From Hyphomicrobiales bacterium (GTDB lineage: Bacteria; Pseudomonadota; Alphaproteobacteria; Rhizobiales; Beijerinckiaceae), in NCBI GenBank assembly GCA_026400555.1, contig JAPLOW010000042.1, positions 1-34,811 of the forward strand: a DNA stretch of 34,811 nt. The letters are read 5' to 3'. The position numbers were made by a program, and so were the translations under genes. The number at the start of each line of letters is the position of its first letter. Position 1 is the first letter of the stretch. Of this stretch, positions 6,746 through 15,202 are shown one piece after another. The notes beneath the pieces were generated by a model that was given only the letters and a program-made list of their open reading frames with translations, did not search any database and had not been told where the DNA came from.

Positions 6746-8851
6746 TCAGCCGGCAAGAGCCTGTCCCAGGCGGACAGGGCGCTCGGCGTCCTCGGCCTGA
6801 CTCACCGGCGCCGTGAGCGGCTGGACCTGCGACAAGGGCAACGCGCTGTCCAGATGCGCAAGCGCAATCCGCCTGGCGTAAAGCGGCGCGGCCATGCTTG
6901 TGCCGGAGAGGCGGATTGCCGAGCCACTGCGTGTGCCGGCCGCGAGCGAGCCGCGCAAGGCTGTGGAGGCATCAGCCGGCATCGAGACGCCGACGGCGCC
7001 GGGAGCACCGGGAACCGGACTCAGCGGCCCAGCCGAGGCGTACGCCGTCGCGCGGCCCGTATCGGCATAATGTGACGATACGACCGTGACCTGATCGTGC
7101 GTGGCGAGGCCGTTCACGGTTCCGAAGCGACGCACGAATGCGCCCGGCGGGTTCTCGATGCGCGCCGGCGCACCGTCTGGCGTCTGGCGTTCGTCGGCCA
7201 GTTCATCAAAGTAGCTCTGCTTGCCGCCGCGCACATAGCCGAACGGGTCGTTGTCGCGCTGGATGCGGCAGGAGACCGGACCAGTCGGCGCAGCGCCTCC
7301 CGTCCGCGTCAACGACACTGACCACTGGCCCGCCGGCGCCGCCGGCAGGGTCTGGTCGCGCGGCTCGGTCGATGCCAGCGCGATGCGCGCCCGCGTCCAG
7401 GCTGCATTGAAGGGCGCAATGTCGACCTGCCCGACCACCGCGCCGGACAGCGACAGGTCGGCCGCCACAAGCGCACCGCCCGGACCAGCCGTGAACGCAA
7501 GGCTCGCGCTCGCTGTGACCGCACGGCCCTGCGGATCGGTCAAGGACAGGCGGTAGCTGGAAGGGGCGCCTGAGGCCGGCGCCCAGATCTCCAGATAGCT
7601 TGAGGTGGCGTCGTTCGGCTGCAGCCGCCACGGGATCTCGAACGGTCGCCCGACCAGGAGGTCCCCCGGCGCGATCTCTCCCAGCATGGCATCAGCCCAA
7701 CTGTTGCCCGCCGGCATGACCAGCGTCGTCGGCTTGTTCTGCGCCTTCCGCGCCGCGACCATCTGGGCGATCGCGCCTTCCAGCGGATCGGACCCGTCAT
7801 GGGGACCGCCGGTGAAGCCGTAGCTGAGGTTGATCACCAGCGGCAGCTCCGCGCTTGCGTCGCCGAGATAGGCCAGCGCAATATCATCGGCGCGCGCGAA
7901 GATGTAGTGCAACGCAGCCAGCACCGCGCCGTCCTTGCGGTAGCCGGTGGTGTCGATTGTGACCGACGCAGGCAACTGCACGGCAATGACGCGCAGCAGG
8001 TCGAGATCAGCGCCATCATTGCGCCGGCCGGCCGCGGCGTCGAGCACATGCGCGCCGTGCGAGGCGACATGGCCGAGCGTCGCCGGGGCGCCGTCCGTCT
8101 CTTCCAGCGCGCCGGCATGGTGGTAGATCGCATCCTCGTCAGGTCCGTGCGTCGCCCGCAGCGCGTCGATGTCCGTCCGCGTGAACTGCTTGCCGAACAG
8201 CAGGTTTCCATTCGTGGTCGCGGATTGCAGCCAGCAGAACTCGACGCGGGTGCTGTCACCCACCTCGTTCAACAGATTGCGGTGGGCAAAGGGGATGCCA
8301 TCATCGATCACCGCCATGACCGTCAGCCGGACGCGCGGGCGTGCGCCCGTACGGTTGACCCTGGCAAGCACGCGCGGATCGGGCGCGATCGCGGTTGAGC
8401 CACGGACCGCGGGCGAAACCGTGCCGGTCACGAGCGGCGCATTCAGCGCAAAGTTCGGCTGCGTCCGGTTGGTCGAGGCAAGGATCGGTCCCGTCAGGAT
8501 GGCAAGCTGGCGGTTTACGATGCCCGCATCCAGCGGACCCCGCCCCAGCGGATCGCCGAAATCAAGCAGCACCGGCCAGGGGACCGCAGTCCGCGCGCGA
8601 CGCGACAGACCCGTCCAGAGCACGGGCAGCAAGACGCGGCCCGTCCCACCATCGGTTGGCTGATCGGCAAGGTCTTCGGGCGCGGCGCCCGGCGGCAAAG
8701 TCATGATCGCGGGGACGAAACGGGCCACCGCGAGCGGAACGGCCAATGCCGCATAGGCGCTGCCCTGCCCATAGGTCCAGGCCTCATAGGCCCCCGTGAG
8801 CCGCGGCTCCGCGCTGCCGCCGCCGGCGGAATTGCCTCCATCGGTGATCAT
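6746..8851 (-). CDS. Subtilisin-like (S8) serine protease with large insertion
   Basis: The 701-residue protein carries the complete S8 triad: Asp183 in MAVIDDGIPFAH, His265 in ASHGAHVLDAAAG, and Ser652 in LSGTSMAAP, with the oxyanion Asn383 in MPAGNS. The stretch INLSYGFTGGPHDGSDP near 340 is the usual substrate-binding region. About 270 residues separate Asn383 from Ser652, well above the typical spacing; much of this looks beta-rich (SYRLSLTDPQGRAV and similar) and is probably an inserted domain. About 180 residues precede the catalytic Asp and no signal peptide is visible, so the enzyme may stay in the cytoplasm. AAGGAG is nine bases before ATG 8851. It is 38 bases downstream of the PAP2-fold gene in the same unit. 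The target is unknown. Confidence 0.88.
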   Translation of the reverse strand: MITDGGNSAGGGSAEPRLTGAYEAWTYGQGSAYAALAVPLAVARFVPAIMTLPPGAAPEDLADQPTDGGTGRVLLPVLWTGLSRRARTAVPWPVLLDFGDPLGRGPLDAGIVNRQLAILTGPILASTNRTQPNFALNAPLVTGTVSPAVRGSTAIAPDPRVLARVNRTGARPRVRLTVMAVIDDGIPFAHRNLLNEVGDSTRVEFCWLQSATTNGNLLFGKQFTRTDIDALRATHGPDEDAIYHHAGALEETDGAPATLGHVASHGAHVLDAAAGRRNDGADLDLLRVIAVQLPASVTIDTTGYRKDGAVLAALHYIFARADDIALAYLGDASAELPLVINLSYGFTGGPHDGSDPLEGAIAQMVAARKAQNKPTTLVMPAGNSWADAMLGEIAPGDLLVGRPFEIPWRLQPNDATSSYLEIWAPASGAPSSYRLSLTDPQGRAVTASASLAFTAGPGGALVAADLSLSGAVVGQVDIAPFNAAWTRARIALASTEPRDQTLPAAPAGQWSVSLTRTGGAAPTGPVSCRIQRDNDPFGYVRGGKQSYFDELADERQTPDGAPARIENPPGAFVRRFGTVNGLATHDQVTVVSSHYADTGRATAYASAGPLSPVPGAPGAVGVSMPADASTALRGSLAAGTRSGSAIRLSGTSMAAPLYARRIALAHLDSALPLSQVQPLTAPVSQAEDAERPVRLGQALAG

Positions 8852-8889
8852 CGCCCGGTGCTCCTTCCGTCAGGGATGCGCGCCGCAGG

Positions 8890-10035
8890 TCACAAGGCGT
8901 GCTCTTCGACGACCTTGCGCCAGAGCCAGGCAAACAGCGGGCCGGATGGCACAGCGACGCCCGTCGCGGCGCGGGTCAGCCCATGGTTGGCCGGATTGCC
9001 GGCGCCTCCCGTCACCGCGGGGATGAACTGGGTCAGCTGGAAATCGCTGTCTGTGGGATCGTAGTCGCGCGGCACGACGGGACCGCCCCGGCAGCGCGCC
9101 AGGATCAATTGGCCGACCGCCTCGCCGAGCGCAGCGCCGGCCCAGGTGTCGACCGGGAAATGCACGCCTGCGACGGTGCGGTTTACCGCGATGCGCTCCG
9201 CCTGCTTGTAGAGCAGCTTCACGAGCTTGTCCTTGACCGGGAAGCGCCGCTTTGCCGGCGGCAAGGCATCAAGGTGCTCCAGGAGCCCTGACAGGACAGT
9301 CGCGACGGCGAAAGCCTCGGTCGCATGTCCACTCGGGAACGAACTGTGTGCCGGCGTCGGAATCATCGGCAACACGCTGGCGCCGCGCTTGTCGGGCCTG
9401 AGCGCCGGCAGATGGTTCTTGGCCACCAGCACAAGATGCGAGGCGATCACCTGGGTGATGGCGATCAATTCGAATGTGCGGGGGTTGGCATCGCCGTTCA
9501 GGCCGATGATGCCCGCGAAATAGTCCGTCGGAAAGCCGACCTGTGTCAGCACCTCGGCCGCACGATCAGCGCGCTGATCACTGTAGGAGCGCAAATGCTT
9601 CAGTTGCAGGCGGAACAGGTCCGGGCTTGGCCTCTTGAGTGTGACGAGGATCTTCCGGCGATAGCTCAGCGCGAAGCCCGTGCCACCGGATGGCAGGCTG
9701 GCGCGCCAATCGAGGCTCTTGATGGTGTCTGTGAGATAGAGCGACGCCCTGACCCACGGCGCCCATTGCGCCAGATTGGCGGCCGGACCTAAGGGCATAT
9801 CATTGTAGGGGAAGACAGTGGCGCCCTGGACATCGTCCGGGTCGGCGACATGCCGGATCGACATACCGGAAACGATCAGCCCTCCGGCCAGCAGCGGATT
9901 GACGCTGCCACCCGGAATGAACGGCGCGACCCCGGTTCCGGATGTTCCGCTCGTCCCCGAGGTGCCGCTCGTGCCCGAAGTCCCGCTTGTTCCGGACGTG
10001 CCGCTCGTCCCGCTTGTCCCGCTCAAACTCGACAT
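8890..10035 (-). CDS. PAP2 / vanadium-haloperoxidase-fold protein with (GTS)9 N-terminus
   Basis: The 381-residue protein has all three acid-phosphatase/haloperoxidase motifs: K-x6-RP at 206-214, PSGH at 234-237, and NR-x5-H-x3-D at 285-296, where Asn replaces the more common Ser. His237 and His292 are the expected catalytic residues. No obvious transmembrane helices are seen, unlike membrane lipid phosphatases, so the soluble haloperoxidase-like or acid-phosphatase branch is more likely; the sequence alone does not decide between them. Residues 6-35 are nine Gly-Thr-Ser triplets plus GTG, with varied codons. AGGAGG stands just before ATG 10035. It lies 15 bases after the regulator gene and 38 before the subtilase, implying one transcript. 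Confidence 0.82.
   Translation of the reverse strand: MSSLSGTSGTSGTSGTSGTSGTSGTSGTSGTSGTGVAPFIPGGSVNPLLAGGLIVSGMSIRHVADPDDVQGATVFPYNDMPLGPAANLAQWAPWVRASLYLTDTIKSLDWRASLPSGGTGFALSYRRKILVTLKRPSPDLFRLQLKHLRSYSDQRADRAAEVLTQVGFPTDYFAGIIGLNGDANPRTFELIAITQVIASHLVLVAKNHLPALRPDKRGASVLPMIPTPAHSSFPSGHATEAFAVATVLSGLLEHLDALPPAKRRFPVKDKLVKLLYKQAERIAVNRTVAGVHFPVDTWAGAALGEAVGQLILARCRGGPVVPRDYDPTDSDFQLTQFIPAVTGGAGNPANHGLTRAATGVAVPSGPLFAWLWRKVVEEHAL
9940..10020 (-). repeat. Nine-base tandem repeat encoding Gly-Thr-Ser triplets
   Basis: About nine consecutive 9-base units encode GTS near the start of the PAP2-fold protein. The units differ at third codon positions (Gly as GGG, GGC or GGA; Ser as AGC, TCC or TCG). 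This means the array is not a fresh slippage product and the peptide appears to have been kept. Gly at every third residue is collagen-like in period, although there is no proline. Confidence 0.9.
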
Positions 10036-10050
10036 CTGTCCTCCTTCACG

Positions 10051-11694
10051 TCATGGAATTCCGGCTGCGCGGAACGCTGCGGCCGCCTTGCGGCCGAACA
10101 GGTAATTTCCGGCTGGGTGGGTGCTCAGGTAGCGCTCGACCGTGAAGTCGGGATTGACCTTGATGAGCTTTGCTCCTGCGGCACGGAGCTCGTCCCCGCG
10201 ATCGAGCTGATGCAGCGCCACGATCTTGCTTCGCAGCGACGATGTGTGCCGGTCATTCAGCTGCAGCGAACTGTCCGCGAAGGCCAGCGCATTCACATAG
10301 TCATCGTTCGCGATGTAGGCCGTTGCGCTGAGTGACTCGTAATAGTACCGGAAGGGATCGACCGGCGAGAGCCGGCGGGCTCTTTCGGTATCCTGCACGG
10401 CCAGCGCGCCCTGATCGCGGAAGGCGTGCAGCGTGCCGCGCAGAATGAGCGAAAGCGACTCATTCGGGTTGATCTGCAGAGCTGCGCTGAAGCGACGTTC
10501 CGCCGTCTGGAGGTCCTTGATCAGGTTGTTCTGCGCCAGTCCATCAATGGACAGGCACAGCGTGTTGTCGGGAGCCAGATCGAGCGCATGGGCAGCATTG
10601 TCGATGCCGCGGCGCGTGTCAGCGTCGACATCAATGCTCCAGCCGTTGAAGACACTCAAGGTGTACCACTTGGCGAGCCATGCGTAGACCTCCGGCGCGT
10701 GCGGCGCGCGGCGCGCGGCCTCCTCGAGCAACTCGCGCGAGCGCGCAAGATCACGCAGGGTTGACCGGCTCATCAGCTTCACGCCAGCAACAACCAGCCG
10801 GTGGTCCTCGATCTCTCCGACAGCGCGGCTTGCCACATGCTGCAGCGCCTCGTCGGCTATCGCCGCACCCACGGCGCCGACCAGCGTAGCGATACCGTCT
10901 TGCGCTGCTTCAAGGAATGTGGCGGCCGAGGCGGCGAACTGGCGGGTCCACAGGATGCGGCCGGTTCGAACGTCAAGGAAGTCGGCGTCGATCACCAGGT
11001 CCGCGCCACTGCGCCTCAAGCTGCCCACGACACAGTAATCCGGCTGCAGCCGATCGCGCACCTGGCGGATGTCGATAACGCCCTGCTGGGCGATCTCGCG
11101 GCAGGACAGATGCGAGATCACACCGAGAAGGCGCGAGCGGCTGAGCGAGCGGCACATTTCCTCCGCCAGCCAATCGCCGAACGTCACCTCCGCCAGATCG
11201 CTGCTCACGGCCCTGAATGGCAGAACCGCGACGAGCGGAAGGATGGCCGGTCCGCCGCGCAAGGACAGGCTGAAGAGAGCATCGAGTTGCGATGGATTCT
11301 GGCGGATGGCCGACGCCCATTGCACAAATCCGGTCTCCCGGATGTCGAGCCCTTCGAGGAAGGGCCCCAGCTTGGGATGGCCGACGAAATTGATCCGCGC
11401 CAGATCGAGCGAGACCTCGGCATTGGTGCTCGTGATCAGTTCGGAGAAACTGTCGCCCATCACGAGCTTGATGTCGGCGAGGGCACGCCTGAGGCTCTGC
11501 CGGCCGGTGTCGTAGCAGGCGACGCCCCACAGTGTCTCCTGCAGGAAGGAACGGGTCCGCCGGCCAAACGGCGCAGTCGCGAGCAAAGCAAACAGCGCCT
11601 TCTGCTTCGCGCCGGTGATTTCGAAGCCACCCGCCGCGCTCGAGCGAACCGAGCACGCGCCGAACAGATTGATGTCGAGAAGCTTGCTCTCCAT
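10051..11694 (-). CDS. SARP-type winged-helix transcriptional regulator with TolB-like and TPR regions
   Basis: ATG at 11694 (GAGGG eight bases upstream) gives about 547 residues; the frame extends five codons further to a TTG. The first ~100 residues (LLDINLFGACSV, then KQKALFALLA, LWG, RQSLRRALADIK) match the OmpR-like winged helix of SARP/BTAD regulators. A central segment beginning AVLPFRAVSSD and including DWLAEEMCRSLSR and YCVVGSLRRSGADLVIDADFLDVRTGRILW is the TolB/CadC-associated domain seen in TPR-adenylate-cyclase-like proteins. The C-terminal half (about 300-520) contains helical TPR-like repeats such as ALQINPNESLSLILRG. No membrane segment or receiver domain is seen. It is the first gene of a unit with the PAP2-fold enzyme and subtilase and probably regulates them; that is inference from position. 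Confidence 0.8.
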   Translation of the reverse strand: MESKLLDINLFGACSVRSSAAGGFEITGAKQKALFALLATAPFGRRTRSFLQETLWGVACYDTGRQSLRRALADIKLVMGDSFSELITSTNAEVSLDLARINFVGHPKLGPFLEGLDIRETGFVQWASAIRQNPSQLDALFSLSLRGGPAILPLVAVLPFRAVSSDLAEVTFGDWLAEEMCRSLSRSRLLGVISHLSCREIAQQGVIDIRQVRDRLQPDYCVVGSLRRSGADLVIDADFLDVRTGRILWTRQFAASAATFLEAAQDGIATLVGAVGAAIADEALQHVASRAVGEIEDHRLVVAGVKLMSRSTLRDLARSRELLEEAARRAPHAPEVYAWLAKWYTLSVFNGWSIDVDADTRRGIDNAAHALDLAPDNTLCLSIDGLAQNNLIKDLQTAERRFSAALQINPNESLSLILRGTLHAFRDQGALAVQDTERARRLSPVDPFRYYYESLSATAYIANDDYVNALAFADSSLQLNDRHTSSLRSKIVALHQLDRGDELRAAGAKLIKVNPDFTVERYLSTHPAGNYLFGRKAAAAFRAAGIP

Positions 11695-11793
11695 CCAGCC
11701 GACCCTCAACAGACCCCCGGAGCGCTCTTGGCCAGCAGGCCAGATTTGACTGAGCGTAAACTAGTCCCATTCCTGGCATGACGCCAAGGCGTT

Positions 11794-11809
11794 TCACGCT
11801 TTTCTCACG
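11794..11809 (+). repeat. Short dispersed repeat, copy C
   Basis: TCACGCTTTTCTCACG matches 14 of 16 bases of the minus-strand core of copies A and B and lies in the 150-base gap between the regulator and the small plus-strand ORF. In a 63-codon frame starting at 11778 it reads RRFTLFSRALRQR. Differences from copy A fall mostly at synonymous positions. No ribosome site precedes the 11778 ATG. Confidence 0.6.
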
Positions 11810-11844
11810 GGCGCTCAGGCAACGCAGCGCGTATCCTTGCGGAC

Positions 11845-12060
11845 ATGGCAAGGGGCAAGAAACGCATGCCAACAACCATGGCGGTTACGCCCTCACCACC
11901 GGTGCGGGATGTAGCCGACTTTCATCTGCGCTGGACGGAGTTCAGGCCCGTCGTCCTGTGCCTGGCTGACGACGACCATCTCACGCCCGAAGAGCGTGAC
12001 GTGCTGATCTGGCTCGTCCGCCTGGCCGACCGGGTCGGGGCGAATGACCTGACGTCGTAA
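11845..12060 (+). CDS. Small acidic protein, unknown function
   Basis: The frame gives 71 residues from ATG 11845, or 64 from ATG 11866, which has AAGGGG ten bases upstream and is my preferred start. The C-terminal half (CLADDDHLTPEERDVLIWLV, then RLADRVG) looks like a folded, charged helical region and is compositionally sensible, unlike shadow frames nearby. I do not recognise a named family. It is divergent from the regulator operon and faces the solute-binding pseudogene. It could be controlled from the same intergenic region as the regulator. Confidence 0.5.
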   Translation: MARGKKRMPTTMAVTPSPPVRDVADFHLRWTEFRPVVLCLADDDHLTPEERDVLIWLVRLADRVGANDLTS

Positions 12061-12180
12061 GATCGCTGTCGAACGGCATTCGCTTTTCCCCCTTTCGGGA
12101 GCGCAGGCCGCCTGCATCCTGACGGTGTTCGTCGGGCGCAGCGTCCAGTTCGGGGCGAGGAGGGCGTCTAGGGAAAAGTG

Positions 12181-12207
12181 CGCTCACGGACCGGCGGTCC
12201 ATGAGCG
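12181..12207 (-). terminator. Probable intrinsic terminator after the solute-binding pseudogene
   Basis: The inverted repeat is CGCTCA-c-GGACC around GGC with GGTCC-a-TGAGCG, that is 11 pairs with one mismatch. It begins eight bases after the pseudogene stop. On the minus strand the hairpin is followed by CACTTTTCCC, a short T-run. The position and stem support termination; the weak T-tract lowers confidence. Confidence 0.55.
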
Positions 12208-12215
12208 CCTGCACC

Positions 12216-13261
12216 TCAGGGCTTTTTCATCTGCAGCACATTGGGTTCCTCGTCATGGCGGGCAACAGAGGAAACCTTGTCCTTGCAACCCGCCCAGATC
12301 ACGTTGAGCGCCACGACGGGACTGGTGGCCTCGTCATTGACCGCGATCTCCATGGCCTCGATCTCCATGGCCTTGTGCTTGTCATCGTCGACGGTCGTGA
12401 TCGCCTTCTGGATGATGCCGTCGAGCTTGGCGTTCGAATACATGGTGCGGTTGTTGCCGCCGAGCGCCGTGCAGACAGCGCCGTCATGCGGCAGGCGGTC
12501 CGCCGTGCAATGCGCCGTGATGCCGAAGCCGTCGGGATCGCCGGCTTCGGTCAGCAGTTTCCTGGCGCCTTCGGGATCGAACGCCTCCGGCTGCGGCCTT
12601 GGGTGATGCCCCAGGTGCCTTCGGCAGACAGCTGACCGGCGGCGGAGCCCTGCGAATGCATCACACGCTCGACAATGGCCTGCCGGTTGATGGCCATCGA
12701 CATCGCCTTCCGGACCCGAATGTCTTTCATCGGGTTCTTGGTCATGGGCTTGCCGTCCGCGTGCGTGATCGTCGGCGACTGATCGCGGGCAAACTCCGGA
12801 TAGATCATGACGTTATACACCGGCGGCGTCTGGAAAACGGCGATGGCGGCGTTGCGCTTCATCTGCTCCACCTCGACCTAGATGATGCCCGTTATGGAGA
12901 GCATCACCCTGCCGGTCGGGCCTTGCGCGTTCGGCATCCGCTCGATCGGGTCCGTGACATCTTCGGCGGCGACATCCGCACCATTGTGGACCTTCACGCC
13001 CGGGCGCACCTTGAATTCCCAGGTGTTGTCGTCGATCAGCTTCCAGGACGTGGCAAGCGACGGGGTGGGCTCAAGCGTCTTATCGCGCGGGACCAGGGTG
13101 CCGCAGATATTGCGGAGGACCGAAACGGTGTTGCCCGTCGACCCGACATGCGGGTCAAGCGTGTCCGTGCCCGACCTCAGACCGATCGAAAGCGTCTGGG
13201 CGCTGACAGTCGTCGTGAGGGACGCTGCCAGCAGGCCAAAAGCCAGAACATATGCCTTCAG
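12216..13261 (-). pseudogene. Family 5 (peptide/nickel-type) ABC solute-binding protein pseudogene
   Basis: The remnant keeps recognisable parts of a DppA-like protein: a signal peptide (VLAFGLLAASLTTTVSA), SGTDTLDPH, TWEFKVRPGVKVHNG, DIRVRKAMSMAINRQAIVERV, PEAFDPEGARKLL and YSNAKLDGIIQKA. Lesions are clear. The expected initiator position (CTG at 13259-13261) is not ATG. An in-frame TAG lies at 12878-12880. About 90-100 residues are missing in frame just after it. One base is missing near 12600-12604, shifting the frame before PEAF. A further large segment is missing near 12455-12475. Only about 348 codons remain where the family has about 520. A 15-base tandem duplication (MEIEAMEI) lies near 12350-12380. 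No permease or ATPase genes adjoin it. Confidence 0.88.
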
Positions 13262-13274
13262 AGAGGACGGTTGA

Positions 13275-13293
13275 ACCGGAGAGCCTTTCCGGT
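13275..13293 (-). other. Small inverted repeat between aldo/keto reductase and pseudogene
   Basis: ACCGGA and TCCGGT form a 6-bp stem around a 7-base loop, 33 bases after the aldo/keto reductase stop. There is no T-run on the minus strand, so a terminator role is doubtful; it could be a transcript-stabilising hairpin. Confidence 0.3.
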
Positions 13294-13325
13294 GAGAGGT
13301 TGATGGGGGCTGACGTCTGGTGGTC

Positions 13326-14303
13326 TCAGGTCATGGGCGCAGGGCCGAAGACATAAGGGGCTTCCAGGCTGGCAATCTCATCCACCGAGAGCGCGATCTC
13401 TGTCGCGGCTGCGGCCTCGGCGATGTATTCCGGTTTGGTTGCGCCGATGATCGGCGCGCTCACAACCGGTTTGTGCAGGAGCCATGCCAGAGCGATCTGG
13501 GTCGGCCTGACCCCGCGCTGCTGCGCGAGCGCCACCACCTGATCGACAACGTCGAAATCGGTCGGACGGTACAGGCCGCGTGCCGCCTTGTCGGTCTTCG
13601 CGCGCTCGGTCTCGCCGCCGCCGTCCCGCGACCGGTTGCCAGCGAGGAAGCCGCGGGCAAGCGGGCTGTAGGGTATGGCCCCTACACCCTCCTCGGCGCA
13701 GAGCCGCAGCATCTCCCGCTCCTCCTCGCGCTGGACGAGGTTGTAGAGGTTCTGCATCGCGATCGGGCGGGCGAGGTTGTAGCGGTCTGCCAGCGCAATC
13801 ATCTGCGCAAACTTGTAGGCCGGCATGGTGGAGCCGCCGATGTAGCGGACCTTTCCCGCTTTCACCATGTCGTCGAGCGCGCGCATGGTCTCCACCAGCG
13901 GCGTGTGGGAATCGAGCCTGTGGACCTGAAGCAGATCGACATAGTCCGTCTTCAGCCGCTTCAGCGCCGCATCAATGCTCTTCATCAGATGCTTGCGTCC
14001 GAGGCCGCCGTCGTTCGGCTTGCCGCTCATGGGAATGCCGATCTTGGTCGAAATCACCAGATCATCGCGCGGCACCATCGGGATGAGCTCGCTGCCCATC
14101 ACGCTTTCGCTGTCACCGTGATTGTAGACATCCGCCGTGTCGAAGAACGTAATACCGGCATCGAGCGCCGCCCTGAAGAAGGGCCTGCTGCCGGCCGCAT
14201 CAAAGGCGCCCCACTCCCGGCGGCCTGCCGCGCCCCAGGAGTTGCCGCCGAGACAGATTGCGCTGATGGTGAGGCCGCTGCGGCCAAGCTGGACATATTT
14301 CAT
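13326..14303 (-). CDS. Aldo/keto reductase
   Basis: From ATG 14303 the protein has 325 residues and begins MKYVQLGRSGL, the standard opening of the family; the frame is open to a GTG at 14354 but those residues are not family-like. The catalytic set is visible: Asp and Tyr in FFDTADVY, Lys in ISTKIG, His in LLQVHRLD. The later GSTMPAYKF, PIAMQNLYNLVQREEE and AIPYSPLARGFLAG segments are typical of AKRs that use NADPH to reduce aldehydes and ketones. It follows the frameshifted GNAT gene after 51 bases. The substrate is not predictable from the sequence. Confidence 0.9.
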   Translation of the reverse strand: MKYVQLGRSGLTISAICLGGNSWGAAGRREWGAFDAAGSRPFFRAALDAGITFFDTADVYNHGDSESVMGSELIPMVPRDDLVISTKIGIPMSGKPNDGGLGRKHLMKSIDAALKRLKTDYVDLLQVHRLDSHTPLVETMRALDDMVKAGKVRYIGGSTMPAYKFAQMIALADRYNLARPIAMQNLYNLVQREEEREMLRLCAEEGVGAIPYSPLARGFLAGNRSRDGGGETERAKTDKAARGLYRPTDFDVVDQVVALAQQRGVRPTQIALAWLLHKPVVSAPIIGATKPEYIAEAAAATEIALSVDEIASLEAPYVFGPAPMT

Positions 14304-14354
14304 CGGGATCAACGTCTCTCTGGTAATGACTGCGTCATGCCGGTGTCGGAACAC

Positions 14355-15202
14355 TTAGCCGGCTGTGGCAGACTGGGCTGCGAAAAGGTGGTGAGGGATT
14401 GCAAAGGGTGTTCTGGCTCGCTCGGGACCGTACACCATCAGCGGGATGGGGTTCAGCACAGCGAAGCCCTGTTCCTCAAGCTCCTGATGGTAGACGGCGC
14501 GGTGACCGTGAGCGACGCCAAGGCTGTCGCAGCGGATAGCGCCATCCGTTCTTGCGAGCAAGGCAGCGGTCAATGTGATGGCGGTTGCGGCTTCGGACGC
14601 CACCACAGGGCCGATGATGGTCTGCCCGGTGCGCGCCGAAGCCAGGGCAAAGCCCAGGACCCCGGAAGCATCGGAGACAACCAGCGACAGATCGGGAAAG
14701 CGCTCGATCTGGTCGGGCAAAAGGATAGCGCGATCAGCGCCATATGAGGCGCGGTCAAGGGTGAGCACGGCCGGCAGATCGCGCCCGCAAGCGGACGCAC
14801 CTCGATGCCAGGCTCGGCATGCGTGACGCCGGCCGAAGCAGCATCGCCGCCGCCCCGGTCGCTGAGCAGCGCGCCTTTTTCCTGAAAGCCGAGCCGCCGG
14901 TAGAGGGTCACGGCCTTCGGAACGGCAAACAGTGCAATGATCGACCGGCCCATCCGGCCGGCCTCTCGCAGGGCCGCGCGGGTGACGACAGCGCCGAGAC
15001 CCTGCCCGCGATGCGCTTGGGCGACGAAAAGCATGCCGAAGAACGCCTTTCCCGGTGGCCCCGGGAGCAGCAGACCGGCTGCAGCAGGCTGCCCGTCGAT
15101 GTGGCAGCCGATCCCGGTTCCAAACGAGAGCCGGCAGCGCCAATCCGCAACCGTATGGCCCCAGCCGGCATCCGCCGGCAGGGCGGCGCCGGAAGCCAGC
15201 AT
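14355..15202 (-). pseudogene. GNAT N-acetyltransferase, disrupted by frameshift
   Basis: The 5' part from ATG 15202 encodes a GNAT domain: FFGMLFVAQAHRGQGLGAVVTRAAL is the acetyl-CoA-binding motif, followed by TLYRRLGFQEKG. Near 14780-14785 the frame must shift to continue into DLPAVLTLDRASYGADRAILL and IGPVVASEAATAITLTAALL, the C-terminal acetyltransferase-like domain that accompanies this GNAT type, ending at 14355. The local sequence GGGCGCGATC looks like a two-base GC insertion. Without a shift the protein would end in an unrelated tail. The ATG overlaps the upstream transaminase stop by one base (TGATG). It may be a true pseudogene or a sequencing error; the two neighbouring broken genes favour decay. 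Confidence 0.75.

Noticed and set aside
9940-10020. CRISPR-like or minisatellite array
   Set aside because: The units are 9 bases, contiguous without spacers and in frame with a real gene; they code for GTS triplets.
8890-10035. Firm call as vanadium haloperoxidase
   Set aside because: Motifs fit both haloperoxidases and PAP2 acid phosphatases; the sequence read here cannot separate them.
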